Assembly: GCA_934045075.1 (NCBI GenBank)
Contig: OW203721.1
Coordinates: 568,001-632,000, forward strand
Length of the DNA stretch: 64,000 nucleotides
From: Yponomeuta sedellus
Taxonomy: Eukaryota; Arthropoda; Insecta; Lepidoptera; Yponomeutidae
Direction: 5' to 3'
Positions 11,072 through 21,190 of the stretch are shown one piece after another. The notes under the pieces were generated by a model. That model saw nothing but the letters and a program-made list of their open reading frames with translations, did no database searches and was not told where the DNA came from. Made by a program: the position numbers and the translations under genes. The first letter of the stretch is position 1. The number at the start of each line of letters is the position of its first letter.

Positions 11072-11215
11072 TGGTAGATATATAGAATATTCTTTTTTGC
11101 ATGTACACTAGGAATTACATAAGAGACTTAAAATTACAGTACGAGTGGTGGCCTTATTACTAAAAGTAATTTCTTCCAGACAACCATTGACGGAAAAGAA
11201 GAAAAGGAAACTGAA
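11072..11215 (-). mobile_element. LINE 3' end (antisense)
   Basis: The GAATATTCTTTTTTGCATGT..TTTCTTCCAGACAACCATTG pattern is shared with 13765-13905 and 55664-55800. A degenerate GATA run lies upstream in each. Read in reverse it ends like a polyadenylated LINE tail. Confidence 0.6.
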
Positions 11216-11738
11216 TGACGGGTAGTCGGCGCAACTGAACAATATTAGACAACATTATTATTTCGGTGTAATTTCGCACAAAGTGACTTTTTGTAACTTC
11301 TTACATACAAACCGCATTTTTGTTAAGGTCTTATAACATGTTCGGAGATCTTATTAAGGAATACTGTGCCCGGAGGTGTTGATTACTATATATAGTTACA
11401 AGGAAAAAAAAGTTTAATGTGGTCGCGACAAGACTGTTTTAGGTGGTTGTTTCAAACTTTACCAGTCTAGGCCTATTTGAGGCAGCTCCGTGTCAAGAAG
11501 AGTACGAAGACCCTGAGAGACTCGGCGCTGACGTATCGGCATCAGAGCCGTATAGTATTTATTTCGGTCGTTTGTACGGGCACTGAAATAAGTGGCCTAC
11601 TGCTGCGGTTGTTGCCTCGGGGAATGGGGCCGCCGCACTTCCCGCTTGCCCGGTCTTCTTAGGCACCTGACTGTGCCCCACCAGTATACCTGCGAGTATG
11701 AGATAGATAGATAGAGAACACTTTATTGTACACTAGGT
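11216..11738. other. No gene; GATA tail at the end
   Basis: Unassigned, with a TAGATAGATAGAGAACACTT tract near 11703-11725 that is the antisense tail of the GATA-tailed LINE class. Confidence 0.4.
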
Positions 11739-12215
11739 GGTGCCCGCGACTTCGTCTGCGCAGGATTAGTATTTCGGGTAGCTTATATTAGAGTGGCGTC
11801 GAAAAGAACTAATATTATGACGTTAAAATTATCACATAAATATTTTTTGGGTCGTATTTGAAAAATATAACAGCCTGAGAATATTGAGATGTTACAGTCG
11901 CACTATAATAACGTAACGTAACAATATTGTCAACGTAAGAAATACCTAAGCACTGGAAGCCCTAATCATAGGCCTATAGGTAGCTACTGCAGTATGCTCC
12001 TATAAATTATAATTAACGATTTTTTTAAACATTTCAATCAAACATTACATATGTGTATAGTTCGCAGATGGTAGACTTTTTCCTACTTACTTGACGTCAT
12101 ATTTTAGATAATTCACACAATATATTTATAAATTGTAGCCATATGTGTTATACTGATGGGATGAAGCTATATTATTTTAAAATTTCATTAAATCATTCAG
12201 TAGTTTTCGTGAAAG
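11739..12215 (-). mobile_element. Helitron-like element (tentative)
   Basis: Begins with the antisense of a typical lepidopteran Helitron-like terminus (GCCCGCGACTTCGTCTGCGC) and ends with CATTCAGTAGTTTTCGTGA, also typical of such repeats. No ORF. The exact termini are not visible. Confidence 0.4.
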
Positions 12216-12295
12216 AGAAAAAATCTTTCGCGCTTATAATATTTGTAGGATGTACCTATGCGGTCTACTTGCGAATTCATGCTTATTAAGACCGC

Positions 12296-12490
12296 CAATT
12301 GTATAGCATTACTCAAATTCAAATCAATGTATTTCAACGTAACGAATTTACCTACATTCTGTTTGCTGAATGTCAATGTACAATGTAAAATGTAAGCCGC
12401 CGCCTTCGGGCCGTATTGTAGATTTAATAAATCATGGCTGTATTCTTTTTCCTGGTTGTGCTATAAAGTGTTCTCTATCTATTTATCTAT
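12296..12490. mobile_element. Two abutting LINE 3' fragments
   Basis: 12300-12415 is the reverse complement of 34595-34700 (GCCTTCGGGCCGTATTGTAG side). 12415-12490 is a plus-strand end, GTGCTATAAAGTGTTCTC followed by a TATC tail. Confidence 0.5.
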
Positions 12491-12933
12491 CTATTATGCA
12501 CAGTTCAGGCCCGTAACTATTTATTTTGCTGTTGTTGTTGGGTTATCAACAAACAAATAAATAAATAATAAATATAAATAAAGCTAACTTCCTGATTGGC
12601 CCAGTACTTTCTTGTCCAGATTCTCGTAGTCAATAGAGCACATCTGGTGCCTATTTTCTGATGAATGACGAACAGCGGGTAGTGTTCGATCGTGTTCAGA
12701 TCGCATTGCACCCCAGTTTATTCAAAGTGGTAGCTAAGTATAGAAATCCAATTTAGAGATTAGATTCAATGAGGAATTGGCGCCACACATAGATTAACGC
12801 GACATTGCTTGTATACCATAGATAGAATAGGGAAAAATTTAAGAAAATAAAGTGTAAGACCTTTTTTTTGGATTATACAGGTCTCAAAAATGCTACAAAT
12901 CAATTACACAATTACTACAAATTAAAAAAAGGC
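12491..12933. other. No feature seen
   Basis: Unassigned. The minus-strand ORF at 12517-12711 has no recognisable domain. Confidence 0.35.
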
Positions 12934-13228
12934 ACTCCAATAATTAAAACTGTTTTTATACGGATTTATGCTCGTTTATTACATTTTTACAATTTTCCGA
13001 CGTTTCGGAATTATTTCAGGTGCCGTGGTCTCGGATGACTGAGGTGACAGGCGTCTTTTAGAAAGAATTAACGGTTAGTTTACCGAGGGTAGTAAAAGAG
13101 ACCACCTGAAAAAGTGCCGAAACGTCGGAAAATTGTAAAAATTTAATAAACGAGCATAAATTCGTGTAAAAACAGTTTAAATTATGTCTAGTGCTCGTGT
13201 TAACCTTATAAACTCTGGTACTCCAATA
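12934..13228. mobile_element. Foldback retroposon, copy 1, with TSD
   Basis: Body 12943-13219. Arms of about 85 bp (12943-13028 and 13104-13192) are inverted and share GCTCGTTTATTA and CCGAAACGTCGGAAAATTG. The 9-bp direct repeat ACTCCAATA flanks it at 12934-12942 and 13220-13228. It begins ATTAAAAC exactly like the copy at 38145. Confidence 0.8.
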
Positions 13229-13764
13229 GTAAAAAAATATTTTTTGTTATTTAATTCTATAGACCGTTTTTATTCACACTCCAAAAATGCCCAGATTATT
13301 TTTATCTGCGGTGGAGAGGGGAAAAAAACGTAACTTAGACACAGATCAAATAAAATGCCTTTTGAAGTGTTATAGTGAATCGTGTTTATTTTTAAATCGG
13401 GGACTAGCTGTAAGATTCATTGAAAAAAATAAAAAGGAATATGTATAGAAAAATGAATCTGGGACTTAAAAAATTATAATAGCATTCAACCTTGAACAGA
13501 CACAAAGATTAGCTCTTAGTAATTGTACATACTCAAAATAAATACTTAGTTGGGACTTGGCTACAATAAATTTTAAAAATAAAGGTGCGACCCATCTCGG
13601 CGCCATTGTAGGTATTCAATGAGAAGTATTATAAAAATCTCTCTTTGAGAGAAGGCTTGGGCCCTGGAGTAAGAATTTGTTAGGTTACAGAAAAAAAAAC
13701 TCCTATTTATCACAAATTTACTCATATCTGATGATAAACGCATTTTCATTTGATGAAAGTAAGA
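13229..13764. other. No feature seen
   Basis: AT-rich unassigned sequence with short poly-A and poly-T runs. Confidence 0.35.
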
Positions 13765-13905
13765 GAAGATAAGAATATTCTTTATTGTATACCGGAAAAT
13801 TGATACAGAACAGCAGATACAGAAGATAAGATACAATTGGCGGCCTTTTTGCTAATAGAAATTTCTTCCAGGCAACCTCCAAGTACCATTTTTGTTTGCC
13901 AAAAC
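13765..13905 (-). mobile_element. LINE 3' end (antisense)
   Basis: AAGAATATTCTTTATTGTAT..GGCGGCC..AATTTCTTCCAGGCAACC, the same terminal pattern as at 11072 and 55664. Confidence 0.5.
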
Positions 13906-14118
13906 ATCCGGGGCGTACTTGTCCAATTTAGTTTTTTTAGGTTATTGACTTGGGCGGGCTTCGACCGATGATATGGGTCGAGTCACTGCAATCGATTCTA
14001 TTTTCGTTCGCCGATTGGTCGGAGATCCTCTAGCTATTGATAATGCATCCCACATGATGGCGGCGGCACGTTAGCTGTCAGCGATTTCATACTCGTAAAT
14101 ATCGTAAATAATTACAAA

Positions 14119-14365
14119 AGCGGCGGTAGCCCAGGGGATAGAACAACGGACTCTAACGTGAGAGACCCAGGTTCGATTCCCAACGCGGGAATGTACCAAA
14201 GACTTTGTTTTCTAAGTTATTTACAGTCGTGAAGTTACCGGAGATACCAGTGTCTGAGGTGTTCAAATACCTCAGCACTTGACGGTGGGCACGCGTGATA
14301 ATTAAGCCCATACTTTTTCTCTGAGATAAGGCCTATGTCTTGAAGTGGAACATTCATAAAAAATA
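14119..14365 (+). mobile_element. tRNA-headed SINE, nearly complete
   Basis: The tRNA-like head at 14121-14190 has an A box (TAGCCCAGGGGAT) and a B box (GGTTCGATTCC). It is followed by ATGTACCAAAGACTTTG, the body, the GGTGGGCACGCG block and an A-rich tail with AAAAAATAATAAT. The core GAAGGAAAAC segment is shortened in this copy. Confidence 0.75.
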
Positions 14366-14862
14366 ATAATATTGTGCACGCTGCAAATTATGTGTTACAT
14401 TGTACAGTTGCAGAACCCTTCCATGCGTCCAATTTACCCAGTTACTTTAAGGGTGATTTGTTTAGTTAAAATATTAGAAACTGTTGTGGATTGTATTCTG
14501 GGTAATGTATCTCTGTTTGGATACGTTTCTTCTCTCAAATGAGTTTCCAATAACTCATGTCTCGAAGCCAGATGAAACTAACACTAATGCTAAATGACTA
14601 CGTAATAATAAAAAAAACAACTTAATGGAAAATACAAAAAAAAATCGCGGATCTCGTCAACAAAGTCATCAAAAAAAGAATTAATTAAATCAGACCACGT
14701 GGTACAGAATAATGGCCGAACATAATTACATAAAAAATAAATTACGGACGATTTGAGAACCTCCCCAATTCTTACAAGTCTTTTAAAAAGATCGACCGGA
14801 AGAGTTCCCGTGTGCGCGTTCTAGGCTTTCCATCATTAATTACTCAGTGGTACACTATACAT
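14366..14862. other. No feature seen
   Basis: Unassigned AT-rich sequence between the SINE and the MITE. Confidence 0.35.
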
Positions 14863-14865
14863 TAA

Positions 14866-15003
14866 CCCCCTTATTCATAATAGTCTGTTAACTTTAAGCA
14901 ATGCTTATTCTCACTCTGTCCTCTTCTATTGACCTAAGTCAGAATGAAAGAGAACACTCTTTAGCAGCTGTTTTAAGCAAGCGGACTATTATGAATAAGG
15001 GGG
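14866..15003. mobile_element. 138-bp MITE, copy 2
   Basis: Two base changes from 2561-2698. The target duplication TAA is intact on both sides (14863-14865, 15004-15006). The TIRs match with one mismatch. Confidence 0.88.
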
Positions 15004-15006
15004 TAA

Positions 15007-15100
15007 GTGTAGACTTTTAGTCCGGATGTACTTACGGGTGCTGTTATATCGGAAGAAAAAAAGTCTACAATGTGTTGTGCTTACGAAAGTTTTATACATT
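15007..15100. repeat. Dispersed repeat shared with 46044-46127
   Basis: TGTAGACTTTTAGTCCGGAT..TTACGGGTG..GTTATATCGGAA..AATGTGTTGTGCTTACGAAA is shared between the two places, with a few substitutions and an indel of several bases. Not classified. Confidence 0.6.
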
Positions 15101-15129
15101 AATTGTAAGTATAGTAATGTTAGTAGTGG

Positions 15130-15513
15130 GTATTGTATCGATATCAACCCCCTGTATGTCCCCACCGCTGGGGCACGGATCCCTTCCTGCATCGCAGGAA
15201 GGTTAGGCCTTACTCCACCACGGGGGCCAATTCTGGGCTGTTGGACGATTGTAAGACAGTGGCGGGCCTTACTGTGAGAAGTCATCAAGGCTTCAGACAT
15301 GGCTTAACGACTGCCATTACATCACAGCCGAAACCAACGGCTTAACGTGCCTTGCGATGCACGGAAGCGCTCGGAAAAATGCTACTAGCGGTAGTCACGG
15401 GACGGTCACCCATCCTGCACCTGACCGCGCCTGTTGTTGCTTAACTCAAGTGATTGATTCCAATCACTCGGTTCCGCTAGGTCACGAGCGCTTCGTGCCT
15501 TCGTGTATTGTAT
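15130..15513 (-). mobile_element. S5 SINE, full length with TSD
   Basis: Body 15139-15504 with the 5S-like head near the right end (antisense GTTGTTGCTTAAC). The 9-bp repeat GTATTGTAT flanks it at 15130-15138 and 15505-15513. Confidence 0.82.
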
Positions 15514-15569
15514 ATAAGTGTTTAACTATTATTGTAATGTGTGTCCGCTTCACTATTGCATTAGGGCTT

Positions 15570-15850
15570 CTTCTTCTTCAGGCTATATTAGTCCACTGCT
15601 GGACATAGCTCTCCCCCAATGAGCGCCATAGCGCAAGGTTATGCCATCATGGGGCGGTAATGCCCATAATCCCCACGCTGGGCATGCGGGTTGGAGATCG
15701 CAGTTCGGTAAAATTGTACTGCAGGGGGCGCTGCTGCCCACCCGCCGGTTTGTGTCTCTTAGTCGCGTCTTAGGACACCCGCGGGAAGAATTTGGGTTGG
15801 TGCTATTCTCTAGGCCGACACCACACAGCATTAAGGCTATAGAAATAAAA
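15570..15850 (-). mobile_element. LINE 3' end (CCAGCAGTGGAC type)
   Basis: Starts CTTCTTCTTCTTCAGGC..TAGTCCACTGCTGGACATAG, the antisense of the common lepidopteran LINE terminus. The rest up to about 15850 is GC-richer and may be the following 3' UTR. No RT motif was read. Confidence 0.55.
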
Positions 15851-16415
15851 TAAAAGGCGGTAGAAATAAAATGAATAAATAAATATACCTACTGCAGTGC
15901 GTAGGGCTACATTAGGACGCAAGATCGTGGGCGATCGATATTTTGGGGATATGAGACACATGCACATTTGTCGCGCAATCAATCTGAGTGCTAAATGTGT
16001 AATGATGATACACGAAACTAATTATGGCTTGCTTCGTTAACCGTGAAGGATAACATCATCGTGAGGAAACCCGCGCCTTGGTTAGCTCCGCACGTATCGA
16101 CTTGTGTCACCTGTGGGCTAGACCGACTAACCTGCCAGGTATAGGCTGGGCAAGCCTATTGAATTTAAAACAATGTCCCAGGCACCGTATTGTCTGAGTG
16201 GCCCTTCACCCATCTTGTGTGGGTGAAGTCGCTATTGGATGCCATACGAATCATCTCTTTACGTAGATTCAAAGGCCAAAGTAATAGCTTGCATCATTTT
16301 AACACTATTTGAAATGTATCGTGGTCTGAATTGCCTAGAGCAATTTTTGGGTGTAAACCACACATTCCTAGTAAAATGTAGTTAATAGACGTGAGACATC
16401 ACAGATCACGGATTA
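15851..16415. other. No gene; SINE scrap at 16030-16075
   Basis: CCGTGAAGGATAACATCATC..GTGAGGAAACC at about 16039 is a decayed SINE core. The remainder is unassigned. Confidence 0.35.
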
Positions 16416-16680
16416 CAGAGTTAAAGTGAAGATGGGCGGGACACTTGGCTAGAAGGGAAGACGGCCGGTGGACTAGGGCAGTATCGGAGGGGTGGCCAAG
16501 GGAGGGAAGGAGGTTGGTAGGCAGACCACCGACACGATGGTCAGACGACATCGTGAGGGTAGCGGGTCAGAGATGGATCAGATTAGCACAGGACCGCGAG
16601 GAATGGCGCGTAAAAAGGAGGCCCATGCCCTGTAGTGGGTTGATGTGGGCTGATTATAGATTATAGATAGATAGATAGAC
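16416..16680 (+). pseudogene. Non-LTR retrotransposon RT C-terminus, decayed
   Basis: Reads WAGHLARREDGRWTRAVSE and then GRPPTRWSDDIVRVAGQRW..AQDREEW, the conserved C-terminal tail of lepidopteran CR1/RTE-class reverse transcriptases. A TGA interrupts just before WAGHL, a frameshift follows REEWR and a TAG follows. It ends GGGCTGATTATAG with a TAGATAGATAGA tail. Only the last 80 or so residues remain. Confidence 0.75.
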
Positions 16681-16740
16681 GTGAGACTGGCGCACTTTCT
16701 TTTTGTTATTCGTACAAACCTAAAATAACATAACAGATAC

Positions 16741-16782
16741 CTTACGCCTGTATCCCAGAGGGAGTGGACAGAGACCAGGGGC
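16741..16782 (-). mobile_element. RTE-like LINE terminus scrap
   Basis: ACGCCTGTATCCCAGAGGGA is the antisense of the last codons and stop of the element seen complete at 2966-3190. Confidence 0.55.
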
Positions 16783-16964
16783 TCCCAGTTATTCGTACAC
16801 TTGCTGTTAATTTACTGTTGACGGCGTCAATTGGCCAAAGAGCGTAGCAAGGCAACTCAGACACTTGGGTTTTATCACGCGGTTCTTTTAAAATAGGCGG
16901 GCGGTATTCTTACTATATGTACAATGTACATGTAAAGTACTTACAAAACAAAGTCAACCAAGCA

Positions 16965-17030
16965 TGCTGGAATTGAACCTAAGCCGTATCGAATATGAGG
17001 CAAGCGTCTACCGGTGAGCTACCACCGCAT
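16965..17030 (-). mobile_element. tRNA-like SINE head
   Basis: Antisense B box region (GGAATTGAACC) and A box region (GGTGAGCTACCACCGC) at tRNA spacing. A degenerate head without an obvious body. Confidence 0.5.
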
Positions 17031-17111
17031 CGTCACACCCTTTATTGACCTGTAATGTCAAACAACCATTGATCAACGTGTTTACAGTTTTTATCACATT
17101 TCAACATCATT

Positions 17112-17504
17112 ATCATCATCAGCGCTCGTGGCCTAGGCGAACCGAGTGATTGGAATCAATCACTTGGCTAAGCAACAACAGGCGCGGTCAGGTACAGGAT
17201 GGGTGAGCGTCCCGTCACTACCGCTAGTGGCATTTTTCCGTGCGCTTCCGTGCTTCGCAAGGCACGTTAAGCCGTTGGTGCCGGCTGTCATATAATGGCA
17301 GTCGTTAAGCCATGTCAGAGGCCTTATGGGCGGCTTGATAACTTCTGACAGTAAGGCCCGCCACTGTCTTACAATCCTCCACCAACCCGGTCTTGGCCCC
17401 CGTGGTGGAGTATGGCCTAACCTTCCTGCGATGCAGGAAGAGACCCGTGCCCCAGCAGTGGGGACATACAAGGGTTGATAACGTTGATAACGATCATCAT
17501 CAGC
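17112..17504 (+). mobile_element. S5 SINE, full length, inserted in a LINE tail
   Basis: Body 17124-17492. ATCATCATCAGC flanks it at 17112-17123 and 17493-17504. The target is the ATC-repeat tail of the LINE end at 17505-17572. One of the least degraded copies: the head, the GGATGGGTGA box and the GTTGATAACG terminus are all present. Confidence 0.85.
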
Positions 17505-17572
17505 CCACAGCTGGGTATAGGCTTTTTCCGCCCAACGCCATCTCTCATGGTCCTGTGCCATCGTCCTGTTCT
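17505..17572 (-). mobile_element. LINE RT C-terminal end
   Basis: Antisense of AQDHERWRWAEKAYTQLWADDD, the terminal residues of a lepidopteran LINE ORF2, ending at the ATGATG tail now split by the S5 SINE. Confidence 0.65.
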
Positions 17573-18495
17573 GCTTATTACATTTACTTGTACAGTGCTA
17601 CACAAGAAATAAGTCTCGCGGATGTACCTGCGCAGATGACCCAATTTTGGATGTGCGGCAAGTTGATCGACCAATCAGATAGTTTCATTTCATTTTGGTT
17701 GATTCAACTTCATCGATGCAGGTGACTATTAGTTTGGCAATATAGCGTGAGCGAAATATGTAGCGCTACTGCGGCAATCAATTCTGCACCTTAACCGTAT
17801 CGGTTATAGATCATGTTGAATGTACTTATAGCTTTGGGTACTTTCGTTACACTTCTTCCTAGTCTGCGCGAACGTAGATTCCCGAAGGGACTTTTATGAT
17901 GTATGATATGATATATAACTAAGTTAAATAAATCACCCAATAGGGAGGTGGGACAGGGGCGTGAAAAAGACGCGGCGCGTTGTGTAGGACGCGCCCTAGC
18001 CCCGTTTCTTATGTATGGGCTTGGTCGCATCCCTTCAGTCCATTTTATATGAAAAGTCGTTTGCGCCTCTTTTTCGCGTATTTTTGGCTCTCCAAATGTG
18101 TGTAAGCTGGCTAGTAAGTCAGTTTTACCTACTTATAACTGTCGAGTGTTTGCAACGCGCATGACTACATACACGGTGCTGATCCCATGATCAGATCTGC
18201 AGGATATTGTGAAATTGTTCAAAACGCAGGCTACTGCGCTATCTATTATTAGCTTGTAAAATATGTACTGTAAGCAAACTTTCTCAGCAGCAACTTCATG
18301 AAGTTCAGCTTTTGTTAAGTAGATGGCGCTACTGTGTTTATTTATTTTAACCTACTATTTAGCCAACAAGCAATGTGTTTTCCTGAATAGTAAAGTTTAC
18401 GATCGTTTTGTGAAGTTCGAAGAAACAAAGGTTTCGCAATCTGAAAGGGTCAGGGAAATGTGGGTGACCGACCTGTAATGACACATGACAGTGCA
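17573..18495. other. No feature seen
   Basis: Unassigned. Moderately GC-rich at 17940-18010 (GACGCGGCGCGTTGTGTAGG) without an ORF I can support. Confidence 0.35.
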
Positions 18496-18685
18496 TTATT
18501 CTATAATATAAAAATGAATCGCTAAACGTGTTGATAAGCGCAAATCCCGAGAGCCGCTGAACCGATTTCGCTAAATTTTTTTTAGAATATTCCTTGAAAA
18601 ACGAGGATTGTTCTTACGGAGCAAAAATTTAAAAAAAAAACAAAGAATCGACTGTTAGGAGGTACGAAGTTCGTAGGGCCAGCTA
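18496..18685 (+). mobile_element. Helitron-like short element, family 2, copy 1
   Basis: TCTATAATATAAAAATGAAT at the left, GCTGAACCGATTTCGCTAA in the middle, and ACGAAGTTCGTAGGGCC then AGCTAGT at the right. The copy at 55826-56015 has the same ends. A CTAG-type 3' end is Helitron-like. Non-coding. Confidence 0.6.
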
Positions 18686-19174
18686 GTATATTATAAATAT
18701 GAATCTAGCGGGTGAGCTATTGCGGACTTCATTTTATAAAATCACGTTTAACCTAAAACACTAGTCAAACACTAAACCTAAACACTAGTCTTATAGAGTA
18801 GGTAGGTATGAAACTCTAAGGTCAAAGTTCGCTGAGTAGTTTATAATTAAATAATAATAAATACATTTGGCGATAAGACCGCCAATTGTATAAAATTACT
18901 TAGATTTAAGAAATCATTCGCGCTTGTATATTACACCGTAAGTTTACGCGCTTGATTGGAAAACTCGGAAAAAACTTGAAGTGGTTCTTTCTTTGTTATT
19001 CACAAAACGATCATAGACTATTTCTGAAAAGAGAATCTATGCTGAGTTATATAGATTATTTTAAGCGCCTTGTCGGACTATTATGTGTTTGAATGACGTT
19101 AAAAATTTACTAGAATCAATAACAATAGGCACTTTTTTTTCTTAGTTCTATGCGGCACACTGCAGAGAGAGCAT
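18686..19174. other. No gene; LINE tail scrap at 18860-18910
   Basis: GCGATAAGACCGCCAATTGTA matches the 3' end at 43470-43500. The rest is unassigned. Confidence 0.35.
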
Positions 19175-19320
19175 GTGGGCTTAATTACCACGCGTTACCA
19201 CTGCGGATTGGCAATTTCAAGCGCTAAGGTATTTGCACACCTCAGATTCCCAGGTTTCTTCACAATGTTTTCCTTCACAGTTAGCGAGTGGCATTGCTAC
19301 TAAAATATATGTATATTATA
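19175..19320 (-). mobile_element. tRNA-type SINE body, headless
   Basis: TTAATTACCACGCGTTACCA, CTGCGGATTGGCAATTTCAA and ACAATGTTTTCCTTCACAGT in order: the antisense of the body seen at 5945-6115. Confidence 0.65.
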
Positions 19321-19777
19321 TTGTTTTTTTACGGAATAATGAGATTGTTATTATTCAAAACTGGGCGATTATTATTCAAAAATATTACAACTACGTAATT
19401 TAATTCAAGTGGAGATGAACGTTAGAAAGTCGAATACGTTGCACACTTAGGCATAAAAATACAAAAAATCAGTAACAAGGTCAATGAAGTATCATTTTTG
19501 TAACTATTTAAATATTCAATGCCTACTAAGAAGTGCAGTCTCTTTCAACTATCCTGCAAAGCAACCAGGGGCCTCAAAGATATGATGGCTACACAATCTA
19601 CGACAGTGGTTTCAATACAAAAAAAAATATTTTAAATCGTTCTTAATTTTACACTGTGGTGGGGACTTCCTATTAAGTGTATAGACACCTGTGCCAGGAA
19701 GCCCCGCTCTTCCTACACTAGATGAATTTAGTTAAGTTTGGTACAAACTATTATATAATTTGTAACTATGAGTTAAA
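19321..19777. other. No feature seen
   Basis: Unassigned, with a short direct echo of TTATTATTCAAAA at 19350-19385. Confidence 0.35.
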
Positions 19778-19945
19778 TTAGCAAAGGGAAAGATAAAAAG
19801 TACCCGGAACCGGCGTGCGTGCATACGACGACTTATGAACGTTGATGAAGCGAAGGTGATCTGTCAGGATCGTGGCAAGTGGCAGTCTCTGGTCTCTGCC
19901 TACCCTTCTGGGATACAGGCGTGAGGTTATGTATGTATGTATGAG
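19778..19945 (+). mobile_element. RTE-like LINE 3' end
   Basis: From GCAAAGGGAAAGATAAAAAG through the ACMQRL-equivalent codons (here CIRRL) to GGATACAGGCGTGAGG and a TATG tail. Truncated 18 codons further in than the copy at 2966. Confidence 0.75.
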
Positions 19946-20066
19946 TTAAATACATGCCAGGACCAGATCCTTGTGTGTATTGGCAACCTCGAAAAGCAAG
20001 ACCGCCGAATCGGCTGCCAACCTCCGATAGGAGACCGCGTATAAAGAAGGAGAAAAATTATTGAGG

Positions 20067-20176
20067 GGAAAGGGGAAGATAAAAATTACCCGGAACCGGC
20101 GTGCGTGCATACGACGACTTATGAACGTTGATGAAGCGAAGGTGGTCTGTCAGGATCGTGGCAAGTGGCAGTCACT
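20067..20176 (+). mobile_element. RTE-like LINE 3' end, both ends lost
   Basis: Encodes KIKITRNRRACIRRLMNVDE..CQDRGKWQSL and stops before the usual terminus. It lies 120 bp from another copy of the same element. Confidence 0.65.
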
Positions 20177-20776
20177 AGTAAAAATTGCCAAAAGAGACCA
20201 CGATACTTTATCGACTGAAACTCGAGTGTATTTACGTGAAGATCACTTTGATGTAAGTCCTGTAATAATCAAAGTTCACCTTCTCTGGCTGAAATATGTT
20301 TACAAACGAAAGGTGCTTTAAACATGGCGGATAGCATTTTCACCGATCCGAATCAAAAGCGGAAAATATTTTTTTAATTTGCAAATTTTGCAGCCATCCT
20401 ACATACTTACTTAGCAAAGTCAATGTTTTTCAGTTTCTTACGTTAAATACTACAGGAAATATTCATTTATCGCGTCAAATTTGGTACGAGTCAAGTAGTG
20501 GATTCCGATTGCTATATTCCCACCGGCACACTGTTAGTCACTCACACACGAAACTCTAAGCCTTTAAAGTATTTATGATACGATTATTCTAACATTGATT
20601 CGCCACCGATCACAACTGTTTTAGTGCTTTCCCCGACCATGATTCTCTGATTGCCTACCGGTCAGAAAAAAATACCGTCATTGATATATTGAGGATCAAG
20701 GAAGAAAGACTGACGAAAGAAATCTATCGAGCGAATGCCTACCACTACTTTTATTATATTACAAACTTAGATCTAT
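20177..20776. other. No feature seen
   Basis: Unassigned sequence between LINE and family E repeats. Confidence 0.35.
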
Positions 20777-21165
20777 CTCTATAAATAAAATTCAAAAACC
20801 TGACTGACTGACTCACTCATCAACGCCCAGCCCAAGCAGGTGGACCTACGAAGCTGAAATTTTGCACAGAGGCTCTATATATACTCGTAATGTAGATAAG
20901 GAATAAGACTTTTTTGAAATTCTACCCCCAAGGGGGGGAAAAGGGTTACCAAAATTTGTATGGGAGGTATAAAGAATGTTGTTTAATTTTCTTGAAACTT
21001 AAAATGTAACTCTTTAACACAATTGATTGAACACGTGTTTTGCCGTTTTTTTTATTATGTAACCCTTAAGAGAGTAAACGGGGTGGCCAAATTTTGTTCC
21101 TTGAATCTTTTCCAAAAGCACTTTTTATTGATGCATGCTGAATAACTAAAGACCACGCGGACGGA
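20777..21165 (+). mobile_element. Helitron-like family E, copy 2
   Basis: The longest copy: AAATTCAAAAACCTGACTGA at the left, ACCCCCAAGGGGGGGAAAAG in the middle, and ACCACGCGGACGGAGTCGC at the right. No coding capacity. Confidence 0.6.
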
Positions 21166-21190
21166 GTCGCAGGCAAAAACTATCTATAGG

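Noticed and set aside
13104..13135. Hammerhead-ribozyme-like core (CTGA..CGAAACGTC) in the foldback family
   Set aside because: The CTGANGA box is not intact, and the space between the two core parts is too short for stem II. The visible GCAC/GTGC pairing makes a simple hairpin instead.
17160..17561. A recurring ORF of 70-137 codons (TAGARVSSCIAGRLG..) on one strand of most S5 copies
   Set aside because: It is antisense to the SINE, runs through the 5S-like head into the flank, is broken in many copies and has no independent start or domain. GC-rich repeats give long chance ORFs.
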